From NCBI RefSeq assembly GCF_003475325.1, contig NZ_QRQC01000002.1:88320-152319 (forward strand): a stretch of 64,000 bases of DNA, written 5' to 3'. The notes under the pieces were generated by a model. The model saw only the letters and a list, made by a program, of their open reading frames with translations, was not told the DNA's origin and searched no databases. Of this stretch, positions 8,407 through 16,466 are shown one piece after another. Position 1 is the stretch's first letter. Every line of letters starts with the position of its first letter. The stretch comes from Collinsella sp. AF33-16. GTDB taxonomy: Bacteria > Actinomycetota > Coriobacteriia > Coriobacteriales > Coriobacteriaceae. The translations under genes were made by a program, and so were the position numbers.

Positions 8407-8940
8407 TTACTTCAGTGCGTCGGCGCGCAGATCGACGCCGGCGGATTCGAACACAAGCGTGCGGTCGTACCACTGCTCTTTTCTAATACTCCACGCGGCA
8501 CAGGCGGTGTCCTCGTCGAGCGCATCAACGGGCACGTCGTAGGTGTACTTGCCTTCCGCGTTTTCCACATAGGGGATGAAGTCGGCCTCGCTCGCGGCGG
8601 CAGCCTCGTCGCCCGTGCCCATGAAGAGCTTGCCGTAGCCCGTGCCGGAAAGCGTCATCACGCAGTGCATGGAGCCGTTTTCCACGATGAGCTGGGCGTC
8701 CACAATCCTGAACATGTTCGAGCTGGAATCTACGGTGATCGGATAGGTGCCGTCGGCCACCTTGTCGGCGGTGATGGGGGCAGCGCTTGCACCCTCGGTC
8801 GCATCGGCCGCCTGCTCGGTCTTTTCCTGGGAATCGGCATCGCTTGCCTTTGCGCTGTCGCTTGAATTTCCGGCGCAGCCGGCGAGCGAGAACGCGAGAA
8901 GCGCCGCCGACAGGGCGAAGACGAGGGTTTTCTTCAACAT
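8407..8940 (-). CDS. small lipoprotein with NEAT-like domain
   Basis: This 177-residue protein has a signal peptide ending in the lipobox SLAGC (Cys near residue 22), an acidic Ser/Ala linker and one beta-rich domain (DGTYPITVDSSSNMFRIV, YDVPVDALDEDTACAAWSI). Its order of motifs parallels the N-terminal domain of the next gene product: a TVENG/VKDG turn, a central SGTGY or SSSNY segment and a VPV-LDED strand. Start ATG 8940 is chosen because the lipoprotein signal begins MLKKTLVF and GAAAGGA-like sequence precedes it; upstream in-frame codons give an unlikely Arg-rich extension. It probably hands a metal ligand to the transporter (inference). Confidence 0.75.
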   Translation of the reverse strand: MLKKTLVFALSAALLAFSLAGCAGNSSDSAKASDADSQEKTEQAADATEGASAAPITADKVADGTYPITVDSSSNMFRIVDAQLIVENGSMHCVMTLSGTGYGKLFMGTGDEAAAASEADFIPYVENAEGKYTYDVPVDALDEDTACAAWSIRKEQWYDRTLVFESAGVDLRADALK

Positions 8941-9003
8941 GGAGGGGTTCCTTTCAATCGCTTCGACCGCCCGCGCCGTGCGGTGGGCGGGCGGGATGCG
9001 AAT

Positions 9004-9048
9004 GCAACGGGCATGCGCCGTCGGTCGGGGAAGGCGCATGCCCGTTGC
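9004..9048 (-). terminator. 16-bp perfect hairpin between cbiK and the lipoprotein gene
   Basis: Bases 9004-9019 are the exact inverted repeat of 9033-9048, with a 13-nt loop. There is no T-run, so it may stabilise or attenuate the operon mRNA rather than fully terminate it. Confidence 0.5.
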
Positions 9049-9084
9049 ACGGGGACGCGACCGGCGCCCCCGTGCGCGGCGAGT

Positions 9085-10011
9085 TTAGAGCTTGGCGATG
9101 GCGTCGTCCACGTGTGAGACGTAGATGTCGTCGACCGCGACGTTCTGTCCCAGACCCTGGAGCAGGCACGTCACTTCGAAGCCGGCGGCCACGAACTTCG
9201 CAGCCCAGCTGTCAGGGTCGGTCTCGTCTGCCATGTCGTTGTTCGCGTGGTCGCCCGCGACCACCATGAACGGCGCGAGCACGGCCTTCTTGTACCCTGC
9301 GGCGCTCGCGGCGGCGATAACATCCTCGCAGGTCGGTTCAGCCTCGACGGTGCCGACGAAGAACTGCGTCAAGCCCTCGTTCTTGAACACTTCCTGCATC
9401 TTGGCATAGTCGGCGTTGGAATCGGCTTCGGTGCCGTGGCCCATGAGGCACAGCGCCGTCTTGCCGTCGTCGAAGGACGCCATGTTCTCCTTAATGGCTG
9501 CGGCCACCTTCTTGTAGTCGTCGTCGGAGGTGAGCAACGGGTCGCCGAGCGAGATCTTGTCGAACTTGTCGGCGTACTTGTCGAGCTCGTCTTTCACGTC
9601 GGTGTATTCCAGGCCGCCCATGAGATGCGTCGGCTGCACGACGATTTCCTTCACGCCGTCTTTCACGCAGCGGTCGAGCGCCTCGGTCATGTTGTCGATC
9701 GTGATGCCGTCGCGCTTCTTCAGCTTGTCGATGATGATCTGCGCGGTGAAGGCGCGGCGGATGTCGTAGTCCTGCCAGTACTTCTCGCGGATAGCGTCTT
9801 CGATGGCGCCGATGGTGATGTGGCGCGAGTCGTTGTAGCTCGTGCCGAAGCTCGTGACGAGGATGACCGGCTTCACGGCCTTCTCCTTTTCGCTCGATTT
9901 CTCGGAACTTGCGGAGGTGCTGGAGCAGCCCGCGAGCGTGATTCCGGCGAGCGCGACGGCTCCGGTTGCTGCGGCGCCCATGAAGCTGCGGCGTGACATC
10001 TGGTCGGACAT
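9085..10011 (-). CDS. cbiK: Tat-exported lipoprotein sirohydrochlorin cobaltochelatase (CbiK family)
   Basis: The 308-residue protein belongs to the CbiK chelatase family, which inserts cobalt (or iron) into sirohydrochlorin. VTSFGTSY, PTHLMGG, the GHGTEAD His (192) and the GDHANND His (255) are present. The 63-residue spacing of the two His fits the metal-binding pair of Salmonella CbiK. The N-terminus is unusual: a twin-arginine motif SRRSF and a lipobox LAGC (Cys29) predict export and lipid anchoring. A known parallel is the periplasmic CbiK of Desulfovibrio. Start ATG 10011 has AAAGGA nearby. It is first in the operon behind the riboswitch. Confidence 0.88.
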   Translation of the reverse strand: MSDQMSRRSFMGAAATGAVALAGITLAGCSSTSASSEKSSEKEKAVKPVILVTSFGTSYNDSRHITIGAIEDAIREKYWQDYDIRRAFTAQIIIDKLKKRDGITIDNMTEALDRCVKDGVKEIVVQPTHLMGGLEYTDVKDELDKYADKFDKISLGDPLLTSDDDYKKVAAAIKENMASFDDGKTALCLMGHGTEADSNADYAKMQEVFKNEGLTQFFVGTVEAEPTCEDVIAAASAAGYKKAVLAPFMVVAGDHANNDMADETDPDSWAAKFVAAGFEVTCLLQGLGQNVAVDDIYVSHVDDAIAKL

Positions 10012-10129
10012 GGTTTTTCCTTTCCTCGGTTTGCCGGTCCCCCGGCGACAGTTGCTTGTCGGCACAAGCGAAAGAAAAGCGCACCCCTCGGGGTTCACAA
10101 GGAGCTAACGCCACGGCGATGCCGTGAGG

Positions 10130-10262
10130 AAAAGGCGAAGCAGTCTGGCTTGGGGCGCGAGGCGGTTCGCCCGCGCGTCCTATACAGTAATGTCCCTTGC
10201 CCAGGATTCCCACCTGGTTCCCTCCGCAAGCCAGCGCGGGCTGTGCGGACGCCGCGCCGGTC
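10130..10262 (-). promoter_or_regulatory. cobalamin (adenosylcobalamin-type) riboswitch
   Basis: On the minus strand, GAGGGAACCAGGTGGGAATC then CTGGGCAAGGGACATTACTG follows the conserved GGGAA..GGTG..AATCC..GGGAC..CTGTA core. The B12 box appears as AAGCCAGACTGCTTCGCC at 10151-10134. The aptamer ends about 120 nt before cbiK. A CACGG/CCGTG hairpin and a CCCCGAGGGG hairpin between them (10081-10125) could be the expression platform. It should lower expression of cbiK and the transporter when cobalamin is plentiful. Confidence 0.9.
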
Positions 10263-10469
10263 ATTTCCTTTTATCCGATTGTCATATGCTCGTTGCCGAA
10301 TCTTTTACTATGATAGTGGGCACTTGTGAACGTGTCAAAGCCAGGGCGGGCGGCATTGCGCCTCCTGCCTGCGTATTTGCGCCGATTGCCGCTTCGGGCG
10401 CCGTGTTTTGCCCGCTGCGCGAATGGCGGCGTAAACGGTTGCGATGAGAAACGGGAAGGGAAGGCTCGG
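10263..10469. promoter_or_regulatory. divergent promoter region between the importer and cobalamin operons
   Basis: This 207-bp stretch must hold the start signals for both directions. AT-rich sequence at 10265-10316 includes TTGTCA (10279-10284) and TATGAT (10309-10314), but the spacing is not canonical, so I do not fix a promoter. The plus-strand leader ends in GGGAAGGGAAGG before cbiF. I see no aptamer core on the plus strand. Confidence 0.4.
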
Positions 10470-11261
10470 ATGATTCATATCGTTGGCGCAGGCTCGGGCG
10501 CCGCCGACCTTATCACGCTGCGCGGGGCTCGTCTTCTGCGCGCGGCCGACGTGGTCGTTTGGGCGGGTAGCCTTGTGAACCCCGAGCTGCTCGCCGAGTG
10601 CAAGGAATCCTGCATCGTCTACGACAGCGCGCACATGACCTTGGAGGAAGTGCTCGACGTGATGTGCGCGGCAGATGCGCGGGGCGAGGAAGTGGTGCGC
10701 CTGCACACGGGCGACCCGTGCCTGTACGGCGCCATCCAGGAGCAGATGGACGCGCTCGACGCGCGCGGCGTGGACTACGAGGTGGTGCCCGGCGTGTCGA
10801 GCTTTTGCGGTGCCGCGGCGGCGCTTCGCCAGGAATACACGCTGCCGGGAATCAGCCAGTCGGTCGTGATCACGCGGCTTTCCGGGCGCACCCCCATGCC
10901 TGCGGGCGAGGGCATGCGCACCATGGCGGAAAGCGGCTCGACTATGGTCATCTTCCTGAGCTCGGGTATGCTCGCCGAGCTTTCCGCCGAGCTTTTGGCC
11001 GCGGGCCGCAGCTCCGACGAGCCGGCGGCGCTCGTGTATAAGGCGACCTGGCCTGAGGAGCGCGTGGTGCGATGCACAGTGGGCACGCTCGCCGATGCGG
11101 GCGCGCGAGAGGACATCGACCGCACGGCGCTCGTGGTGGTGGGCCGCGTGCTCGGAGCTCGCGGCGGGCTTGCGCACGACGGCGCGCAAGCGGAGTCGTA
11201 CGAGCGCAGCAAGCTTTACGACCCTTCGTTTGCCACGGGGTATCGGAAGGCGAGCAGCTAG
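10470..11261 (+). CDS. cbiF: cobalt-precorrin-4 C11-methyltransferase
   Basis: The 263-residue protein is a class III SAM methyltransferase that methylates C-11 of cobalt-precorrin-4 in the anaerobic pathway. The N-terminal GAGSGAADLIT, the HTGDPCLYGA loop, VPGVSSFCGAAA and ITRLSGRTPMP are characteristic of CbiF/CobM. ATG 10470 (MIHIVGAG) has GGGAAGGGAAGG at 10453-10464, so in-frame upstream codons are ignored. It is the first gene of the 17-gene operon; cbiD starts one base after its stop. Confidence 0.93.
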   Translation: MIHIVGAGSGAADLITLRGARLLRAADVVVWAGSLVNPELLAECKESCIVYDSAHMTLEEVLDVMCAADARGEEVVRLHTGDPCLYGAIQEQMDALDARGVDYEVVPGVSSFCGAAAALRQEYTLPGISQSVVITRLSGRTPMPAGEGMRTMAESGSTMVIFLSSGMLAELSAELLAAGRSSDEPAALVYKATWPEERVVRCTVGTLADAGAREDIDRTALVVVGRVLGARGGLAHDGAQAESYERSKLYDPSFATGYRKASS

Positions 11262-11262
11262 C

Positions 11263-12447
11263 GTGGCCTTCGAGCACTACATATATACCGGGACGACCCG
11301 CCTGCGCTGCGGCTACACCACGGGGAGCTGCGCCGCTCTCGCGGCGAAGGCGGCCTGCGAGATGCTCTTGTCACGAAAGACCGTCGGCCGCGTGTCGATC
11401 GTCACCCCCGGCGGGCTGCCCGTCGAGACGGACGTGGTCGACGTATGCATCGGCGAGGGGTGCGCCCAGTGCGCCGTGCGAAAGGACGCAGGCGACGATG
11501 CCGATGTGACCGACGGCGTGCTCGTGTACGCGCTCGTGGAACATGCGGGGCCGGGCACGGGCGCTGCGGGCAACAAGGGCGTGCCCGCGCGCGAATCGGA
11601 AGTTTCCGTCGATGGCGGCGTGGGCGTGGGGCGCGTGACGTTGCCCGGGCTCGAGCAGCCGGTGGGGGCGGCCGCCATCAACGCGACGCCGCGCGCGATG
11701 ATCACTTCGGCGGTGCGCGAGGTGTGCGCCGCGCACGGCTTTTCTGGAAATATTGCTGTGACGATTTCGGTACCCGAGGGTGTTGCCCTTGCCGAAAAGA
11801 CCTTCAACCCGCACCTGGGGATAGAGGACGGCATCTCCATCCTGGGTACGACGGGCATCGTCGAGCCGCGCAGCCTCGCTGCCTTGCGCGACAGCATCGA
11901 GCTCGAGATCCGGCAGCATGCGGCTATGGGTCGGCGCGGAGTCGTGCTCACGCCCGGCAACTACGGCGGGCAGTTCATCTCGGGGCATTTCCACCTAAAC
12001 GGTGCGCCGGTGGTCTTCATCTCCAACTTTGTGGGCGATGCGATTGATTGCTGCGTTCGCGAGGGATTTACCAATGTCCTTCTTGTGGGACACATCGGCA
12101 AGCTAGTGAAGGTCGCGGGCGGCATCATGGACACCCATTCGCGTACCGCCGACTGCCGCGCGGAGATTCTGGCCGCCCACGCGGCCTTGGCCGGCGCGGG
12201 CGCGAAGACCGTGCACGAGATCATGTCGTCGGTCACGACCACGACGGCGCTTGAGGTAATCGAGGCCGCCGGCGTGGGGGACGCTGTGCGCGCCTCGCTC
12301 GCTGCGGCAATCGAGGACAGGTTGCGCCGCCGCGCGGCGGGCGCATGCGACATCGCCGCGGTCGTGTTCGACGCCGGGCGCCGCGAGCTTTTCCGCACGT
12401 CGGGCGCCGATGCTGTTATCGGGGAATTGGGGGCGACGTATGAGTAA
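11263..12447 (+). CDS. cbiD: cobalt-precorrin-5B C1-methyltransferase
   Basis: This 394-residue protein is CbiD, which methylates C-1 of cobalt-precorrin-5B and is specific to the anaerobic pathway. The N-terminal RCGYTTGSCAALAAKAA, the central GNIAVTISVPEGVALAEKTF, and GILGTT-like ISILGTTGIV and LVGHIGKLVKVAGGIMDTHS segments are diagnostic. GTG 11263 follows the cbiF stop by one base, with GGAAGGCGAG upstream inside cbiF. Its 3' end overlaps cbiL by 8 nt. Confidence 0.93.
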   Translation: MAFEHYIYTGTTRLRCGYTTGSCAALAAKAACEMLLSRKTVGRVSIVTPGGLPVETDVVDVCIGEGCAQCAVRKDAGDDADVTDGVLVYALVEHAGPGTGAAGNKGVPARESEVSVDGGVGVGRVTLPGLEQPVGAAAINATPRAMITSAVREVCAAHGFSGNIAVTISVPEGVALAEKTFNPHLGIEDGISILGTTGIVEPRSLAALRDSIELEIRQHAAMGRRGVVLTPGNYGGQFISGHFHLNGAPVVFISNFVGDAIDCCVREGFTNVLLVGHIGKLVKVAGGIMDTHSRTADCRAEILAAHAALAGAGAKTVHEIMSSVTTTTALEVIEAAGVGDAVRASLAAAIEDRLRRRAAGACDIAAVVFDAGRRELFRTSGADAVIGELGATYE

Positions 12448-13129
12448 AGGCGTGCTGTACGGGGTGGGCACGGGGCCTGGCGACCCCGAGCTGCTCACGA
12501 TCAAGGCCGTCCGCACAATCGAATCGTGTCCGGTCATCGCCGCACCGCAGACGGCGGACGGGGCCATGGTCGCGCTCGACATCGTGCGCGGCGCCGTCGA
12601 CCTTACAGGCAAGACGGTGATCCCCGTGCGATTCTCGATGACGCGCGACGTCGCGCGCCGCGCGGCCGAGCATGCCTCGCTTGTTCGCGAGCTTGTCACG
12701 CACCTGGATGCGGTCCGCGACGTCGCGCTGCTGAACCTGGGGGACCCGAGCATCTACGCCACCTTCCAGCGCATAGCGCCCGACGTGCGCGCCCGCGGGT
12801 TCGAGGCGCGCGCCATTCCCGGCGTGCCGAGCTTCTGCGCGGTCGCCGCGGCGCTCGAGCGCGACCTCACGCCCGAGATGTCGTCGCCTCTGCACATCGT
12901 GCCCGGCGGCTACGACGACGTGCGCCGCGCAATCAGCTGGCCGGGGACGAAGGTGGTCATGAAGGCGCGCCGCTCGCTTGCGGACACGAAGTGCATCCTT
13001 CGCGAGGAGGGCGCCTTCGACGGTGCCGAGCTCGTAGAGGACTGTGGGCTTCCGGGCGAGCGCGTGTACCGCTCGGTCGACGATGTGCCCGATCGGGGCA
13101 GCTACTTCTCGACAATGGTGGTGCGCTAG
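12440..13129 (+). CDS. cbiL: cobalt-precorrin-2 C20-methyltransferase
   Basis: The 229-residue SAM methyltransferase acts at C-20 of (cobalt-)precorrin-2. The N-terminal YGVGTGPGDPELLTIKAVR, LNLGDPSIYATF and IPGVPSFCAVAA motifs identify the CbiL/CobI branch. ATG 12440 overlaps the end of cbiD, giving translational coupling. The stop TAG abuts the cbiG ATG with no intervening base. The length is normal for the family. Confidence 0.92.
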   Translation: MSKGVLYGVGTGPGDPELLTIKAVRTIESCPVIAAPQTADGAMVALDIVRGAVDLTGKTVIPVRFSMTRDVARRAAEHASLVRELVTHLDAVRDVALLNLGDPSIYATFQRIAPDVRARGFEARAIPGVPSFCAVAAALERDLTPEMSSPLHIVPGGYDDVRRAISWPGTKVVMKARRSLADTKCILREEGAFDGAELVEDCGLPGERVYRSVDDVPDRGSYFSTMVVR

Positions 13130-14263
13130 ATGAGGGTTTCCTGCATAGCGTTCACTGAGAGGGGATATGCGTTGGCGGAGCGCACCGCACGCGCGCTTTC
13201 CGATTGCGCGCAGACAGGTGAAGATGACCCTGGCTGGGACGTTTCCGTTTCGCGCGGGTTCGGCGAGGGGAAGGCCGACCTGCGCGCATGGACGGCGCTC
13301 GCGTGGGAAGCGTCGGACGCGCTCCTGTTCGTGGGCGCGGCGGGCATCGCCGTGCGGGCGATCGCGCCGCATGTCGCCTCGAAGGCAAGCGATTCCGCGG
13401 TTGTGGCGATCGACGAGGCGGGGCGCTTTGCCGTCCCGCTTTTGTCGGGGCATTTGGGCGGTGCGAACGAGCTTGCGCAAACTGTGGCACGCGCGGCAGG
13501 GGCCATCCCCGTCATCACCACGGCGACCGACGTCCGCGGCGTGTGGGCGGTGGATACGTGGGCGCGCTGTGCGGGGCTCGCCGTTTCGAATCCCGAGGCC
13601 ATCAAGCGAGTGTCGGCGCGGCTGCTTTCGGGCGGGCGCGTGGCGCTCTATTCCGACATGCCGATTTCGGGACAGCCGCCTGAGGGGGTTGACATTGCGT
13701 CCGACCGCGCTCGGGCCGATATCGTCGTGTCGCCGTTCGCTGGCGCGAATGCAGGTGCGTCCGTTCGCGCAGCGGAGACGACGGGCGATGTCGTGCCCGC
13801 CGGTGAGACGGGGAAGCCGGCGGGCGTGCGGGCGCAGGCGCCTGCGCCCGAGCCGCTTCGCCTTGTCGTGCCCTGCATCGTTGCGGGCATAGGGTGCCGT
13901 CGCGGTGCGTGCGCCGAAGCGATCGGGGAGGCGTTTCTTCTCGCGTGCGGGCAGGCGGGTATCTCGCCTTCGGCCGTGCGCGAGGCGGCGACGATCGACG
14001 TGAAGGCGCACGAGGAGGGTCTGCTCGCCTTCTGCCGCGCGCGCAAGATTCCGCTTGCGACGTATTCCGTAGAGGAGTTGTCGCAGGTCGAAGGCAGCGT
14101 TTCACCATCTGATTTCGTGCGCGCGACGGTGGGGGTCGACAACGTGTGCGAGCGCGCGGCGCTCGCGGACGGGGGCAAACTTATCTTCCCGAAGCTCGCT
14201 CACGGCGGCGTGACCGTCGCGTTTTCCAAGGTAACTATCGAACTTTCGTTTAAGGAGCTGTGA
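13130..14263 (+). CDS. cbiG: cobalt-precorrin-5A hydrolase
   Basis: The 377-residue protein opens the delta-lactone ring of cobalt-precorrin-5A and releases acetaldehyde. The N-terminal part contains LLFVGAAGIAVRAIAPHVASK and LLSGHLGGANELA, typical of the CbiG N-domain. The C-terminal CbiG domain starts at about residue 245 with VAGIGCRRGACAEAI and includes TIDVKAHEEGLLAFC. A Gly/Ala-rich linker of roughly 40 residues joins them. It overlaps the cbiH start in a TGATG junction. Confidence 0.92.
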   Translation: MRVSCIAFTERGYALAERTARALSDCAQTGEDDPGWDVSVSRGFGEGKADLRAWTALAWEASDALLFVGAAGIAVRAIAPHVASKASDSAVVAIDEAGRFAVPLLSGHLGGANELAQTVARAAGAIPVITTATDVRGVWAVDTWARCAGLAVSNPEAIKRVSARLLSGGRVALYSDMPISGQPPEGVDIASDRARADIVVSPFAGANAGASVRAAETTGDVVPAGETGKPAGVRAQAPAPEPLRLVVPCIVAGIGCRRGACAEAIGEAFLLACGQAGISPSAVREAATIDVKAHEEGLLAFCRARKIPLATYSVEELSQVEGSVSPSDFVRATVGVDNVCERAALADGGKLIFPKLAHGGVTVAFSKVTIELSFKEL

Positions 14264-15006
14264 TGGGAAAGCTCTTCGTGGTGGGGATCGGCCCGGGCGG
14301 CCCCGACGGCATGACGATTGCGGCTCGGCGCGCGCTCGAGGCGGCCGACATCGTTGTGGGGTACACGAAATACGTGGAGCTCGCGCTCGCCGCCGTGCCC
14401 GACGCGGCGCATCTCGCGACGCCGATGATGCACGAGGTCGAACGGTGCCGCCTGGCGCTTTCGCGCGCGCAGAGCGGAGAAGCCGTGGCGCTTGTGTGCA
14501 GCGGTGACGCGGGCGTGTACGGCATGGCGAGCCCCGTGCTGGAGCTTGCTGAGGACTTCCCCGATGTAGACGTGGAAGTTATCGCCGGGGCCACCGCGGC
14601 TCAGAGCGGGTCGGCGGTGCTCGGCGCCCCGCTTGCCCACGACTTCGCGGTCGTGTCGCTCTCCGATCTGCTCACGCCGTGGGAGGTCATCGAGCGCAGG
14701 CTCGCCGCCGTGGCGAGCGCCGACTTCTGCATCTGTTTGTACAACCCGCGCAGCAGAAAGCGCGCCGACAGGCTCTCGCGCGCGGCGAAGATTATGCTCG
14801 AATGGAAGGCCCCCGACACGCTCTGCGGCTGGGTACGCAACATCGGGCGCGAGGGGCAGCAGTCGGGCATGTGCAGGCTCTCCGAGCTGGGGGAGTTCGA
14901 CGCCGACATGTTCACCACCGTGTTCGTCGGCAACGCGGACACGAAGCGCGTAGGCGGCCGTATGGTCACGCCGCGCGGGTATCGGGAGATTCCATGCGAA
15001 AGGTAA
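14263..15006 (+). CDS. cbiH: cobalt-precorrin-3 C17-methyltransferase
   Basis: The 247-residue SAM methyltransferase performs ring contraction and C-17 methylation. GIGPGGPDGMTIAARRALEA, VCSGDAGVYGMA and the CbiH/CobJ stretch LYNPRSRKRADRL are visible. ATG 14263 shares its A with the cbiG stop, and AAGGAG sits at 14252-14257. Its end overlaps cbiET by 13 nt. The fused ferredoxin or other extra domain seen in some CbiH proteins is absent. Confidence 0.92.
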   Translation: MGKLFVVGIGPGGPDGMTIAARRALEAADIVVGYTKYVELALAAVPDAAHLATPMMHEVERCRLALSRAQSGEAVALVCSGDAGVYGMASPVLELAEDFPDVDVEVIAGATAAQSGSAVLGAPLAHDFAVVSLSDLLTPWEVIERRLAAVASADFCICLYNPRSRKRADRLSRAAKIMLEWKAPDTLCGWVRNIGREGQQSGMCRLSELGEFDADMFTTVFVGNADTKRVGGRMVTPRGYREIPCER

Positions 15007-16466
15007 CGATCATCGGGGCGGGGCCCGGAAACCCCGACTTGCTCTCGCGCGCGGCGCTCGACGCGATCGACATCGCCGACGTGGTCATCGGCGCTCATCG
15101 CGCACTTGTCGGCATCGACGTGCCGCCCGACGTGGTGAGATGCGAGCTCGTTAAGACGGCGGACATCGTCGCCGCGCTCACCGATGCGGCGTCGTGGCAG
15201 CGCGCCGTGGTCGTGATGACGGGCGATGTGGGGCTGTTCAGCGGCGCGCGCCGCCTGGTGGAGGCGCTCTCCGGCGACGCGCAGGTGGACGTGCGCGTCA
15301 TTCCCGGCATAAGCTCAGCGTCGTATCTCGCCGCGCGCCTCGCGCGTCCATGGCAGGATTGGCGCTTCGTGAGCGCTCACGGCGTGGCGTGCGACATCGT
15401 GGCCGAGGCCGAGCGCGCAGGTGAGCTCTTCCTCGCCACGTCGGGCGGGGAAGACCCCTCGCGGCTTTCGGGCGAGCTTGTGCAGGCGGGCTTCGAGGAC
15501 GCGCGCGTGACGGTGGCCGAGCGCCTGTCGTACCCCGACGAGCGCATCACCTGCGCGACCGCAAGTGAAATCTCAGGTCAGACGTTCGACGACTTGAACG
15601 TGATGCTTATCGAGTTCGCAGGCTGCGCCGGGTCGCCTGCGAACTCTAGTGCAGCCTCCGAGGCGCCGGCTGGCGCATCTGCGCCCGCGGCGGCTTCTTT
15701 CGTGGCGGACTCTGCGGGCGCATTCCACGCCGCGAGCCCCCGCTGGCCGTACGCTTCCTCGGGCATTCCCGACGAGCTCTTCATCCGCGGCGACGTTCCC
15801 ATGACCAAGCAGGAGGTGCGCGCCGTCGCGCTCGCGAAGCTGCGCCTTACCGCGACCGACACCGTGTGGGATGTCGGCGCCGGCACGGGGAGCGTGTCGA
15901 TCGAGGCGGCGCTCGTCGCGCGAGCGGGGTCGGTATGGGCGGTCGAGCGCAACGCGGCCGGCGTGCGGCTCATCCGAGAGAACGCGGATGCATTCGGGTG
16001 CGGCAACGTGCATGCGGTCCCCGGTGTCGCCCCCGAAGCGCTCGCGAAACTGCCCGACCCCGACGCCGTGTTCGTCGGCGGGAGCGCGGGCGAGCTTCCC
16101 TCCATCGTGGAGGCGGCGCTCGAGAAGAACTCGCAGGTTCGCCTGTGCGTGCCATGCGTCACCGTTGAGACGCTCACCGAGGCGTGCGCGCTCCTCTCGG
16201 GTTCGCGCTTTAAGGAGTTCGAGGCGTGCCAGGTGTCGGCCGCCCGCGCCGAGGCTGTAGGCTCGCACCATCTTATGAAGGCGCAAAACCCCGTGTTCCT
16301 CGTCAGCGCGCGTGGTGCGGGCGCGGATGCCGAGGAGCTTGCCGATGTCGGGGCGCTTGTTGAGTCACCTGTCGGGGAGGACCCCTCTGCCGAGGGGAAA
16401 CCATCCGTTGAGGTGGTCTCGCTTGCTAACTGCAACGCCGCAGGTGGGGAAGGCGGCGCCCGGTGA
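14994..16466 (+). CDS. cbiET: CbiE-CbiT fusion: cobalt-precorrin-7 C5-methyltransferase / cobalt-precorrin-6B C15-methyltransferase (decarboxylating)
   Basis: The 490-residue protein joins two enzymes. Residues 1-205 are CbiE (IIGAGPGNPDLLSRAALDAI, VMTGDVGLFSGARRL). An Ala/Ser-rich linker of about 50 residues follows. Residues 260-440 are CbiT, with FIRGDVPMTKQEVRAVAL and the SAM site WDVGAGTGSVSIEAAL. A low-complexity C-terminal tail of about 50 residues ends the protein. The same fusion is known as CobL in aerobic pathways. The stop overlaps the cbiA GTG by 4 nt. Confidence 0.93.
   Translation: MRKVTIIGAGPGNPDLLSRAALDAIDIADVVIGAHRALVGIDVPPDVVRCELVKTADIVAALTDAASWQRAVVVMTGDVGLFSGARRLVEALSGDAQVDVRVIPGISSASYLAARLARPWQDWRFVSAHGVACDIVAEAERAGELFLATSGGEDPSRLSGELVQAGFEDARVTVAERLSYPDERITCATASEISGQTFDDLNVMLIEFAGCAGSPANSSAASEAPAGASAPAAASFVADSAGAFHAASPRWPYASSGIPDELFIRGDVPMTKQEVRAVALAKLRLTATDTVWDVGAGTGSVSIEAALVARAGSVWAVERNAAGVRLIRENADAFGCGNVHAVPGVAPEALAKLPDPDAVFVGGSAGELPSIVEAALEKNSQVRLCVPCVTVETLTEACALLSGSRFKEFEACQVSAARAEAVGSHHLMKAQNPVFLVSARGAGADAEELADVGALVESPVGEDPSAEGKPSVEVVSLANCNAAGGEGGAR

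Noticed and set aside
10263..10469. Possible second cobalamin riboswitch for the cbiF operon
   Set aside because: AGCCAGGGCGGGCGGC looks slightly like a B12 box, but the GGGAA/GGTG/AATCC core is missing on the plus strand.
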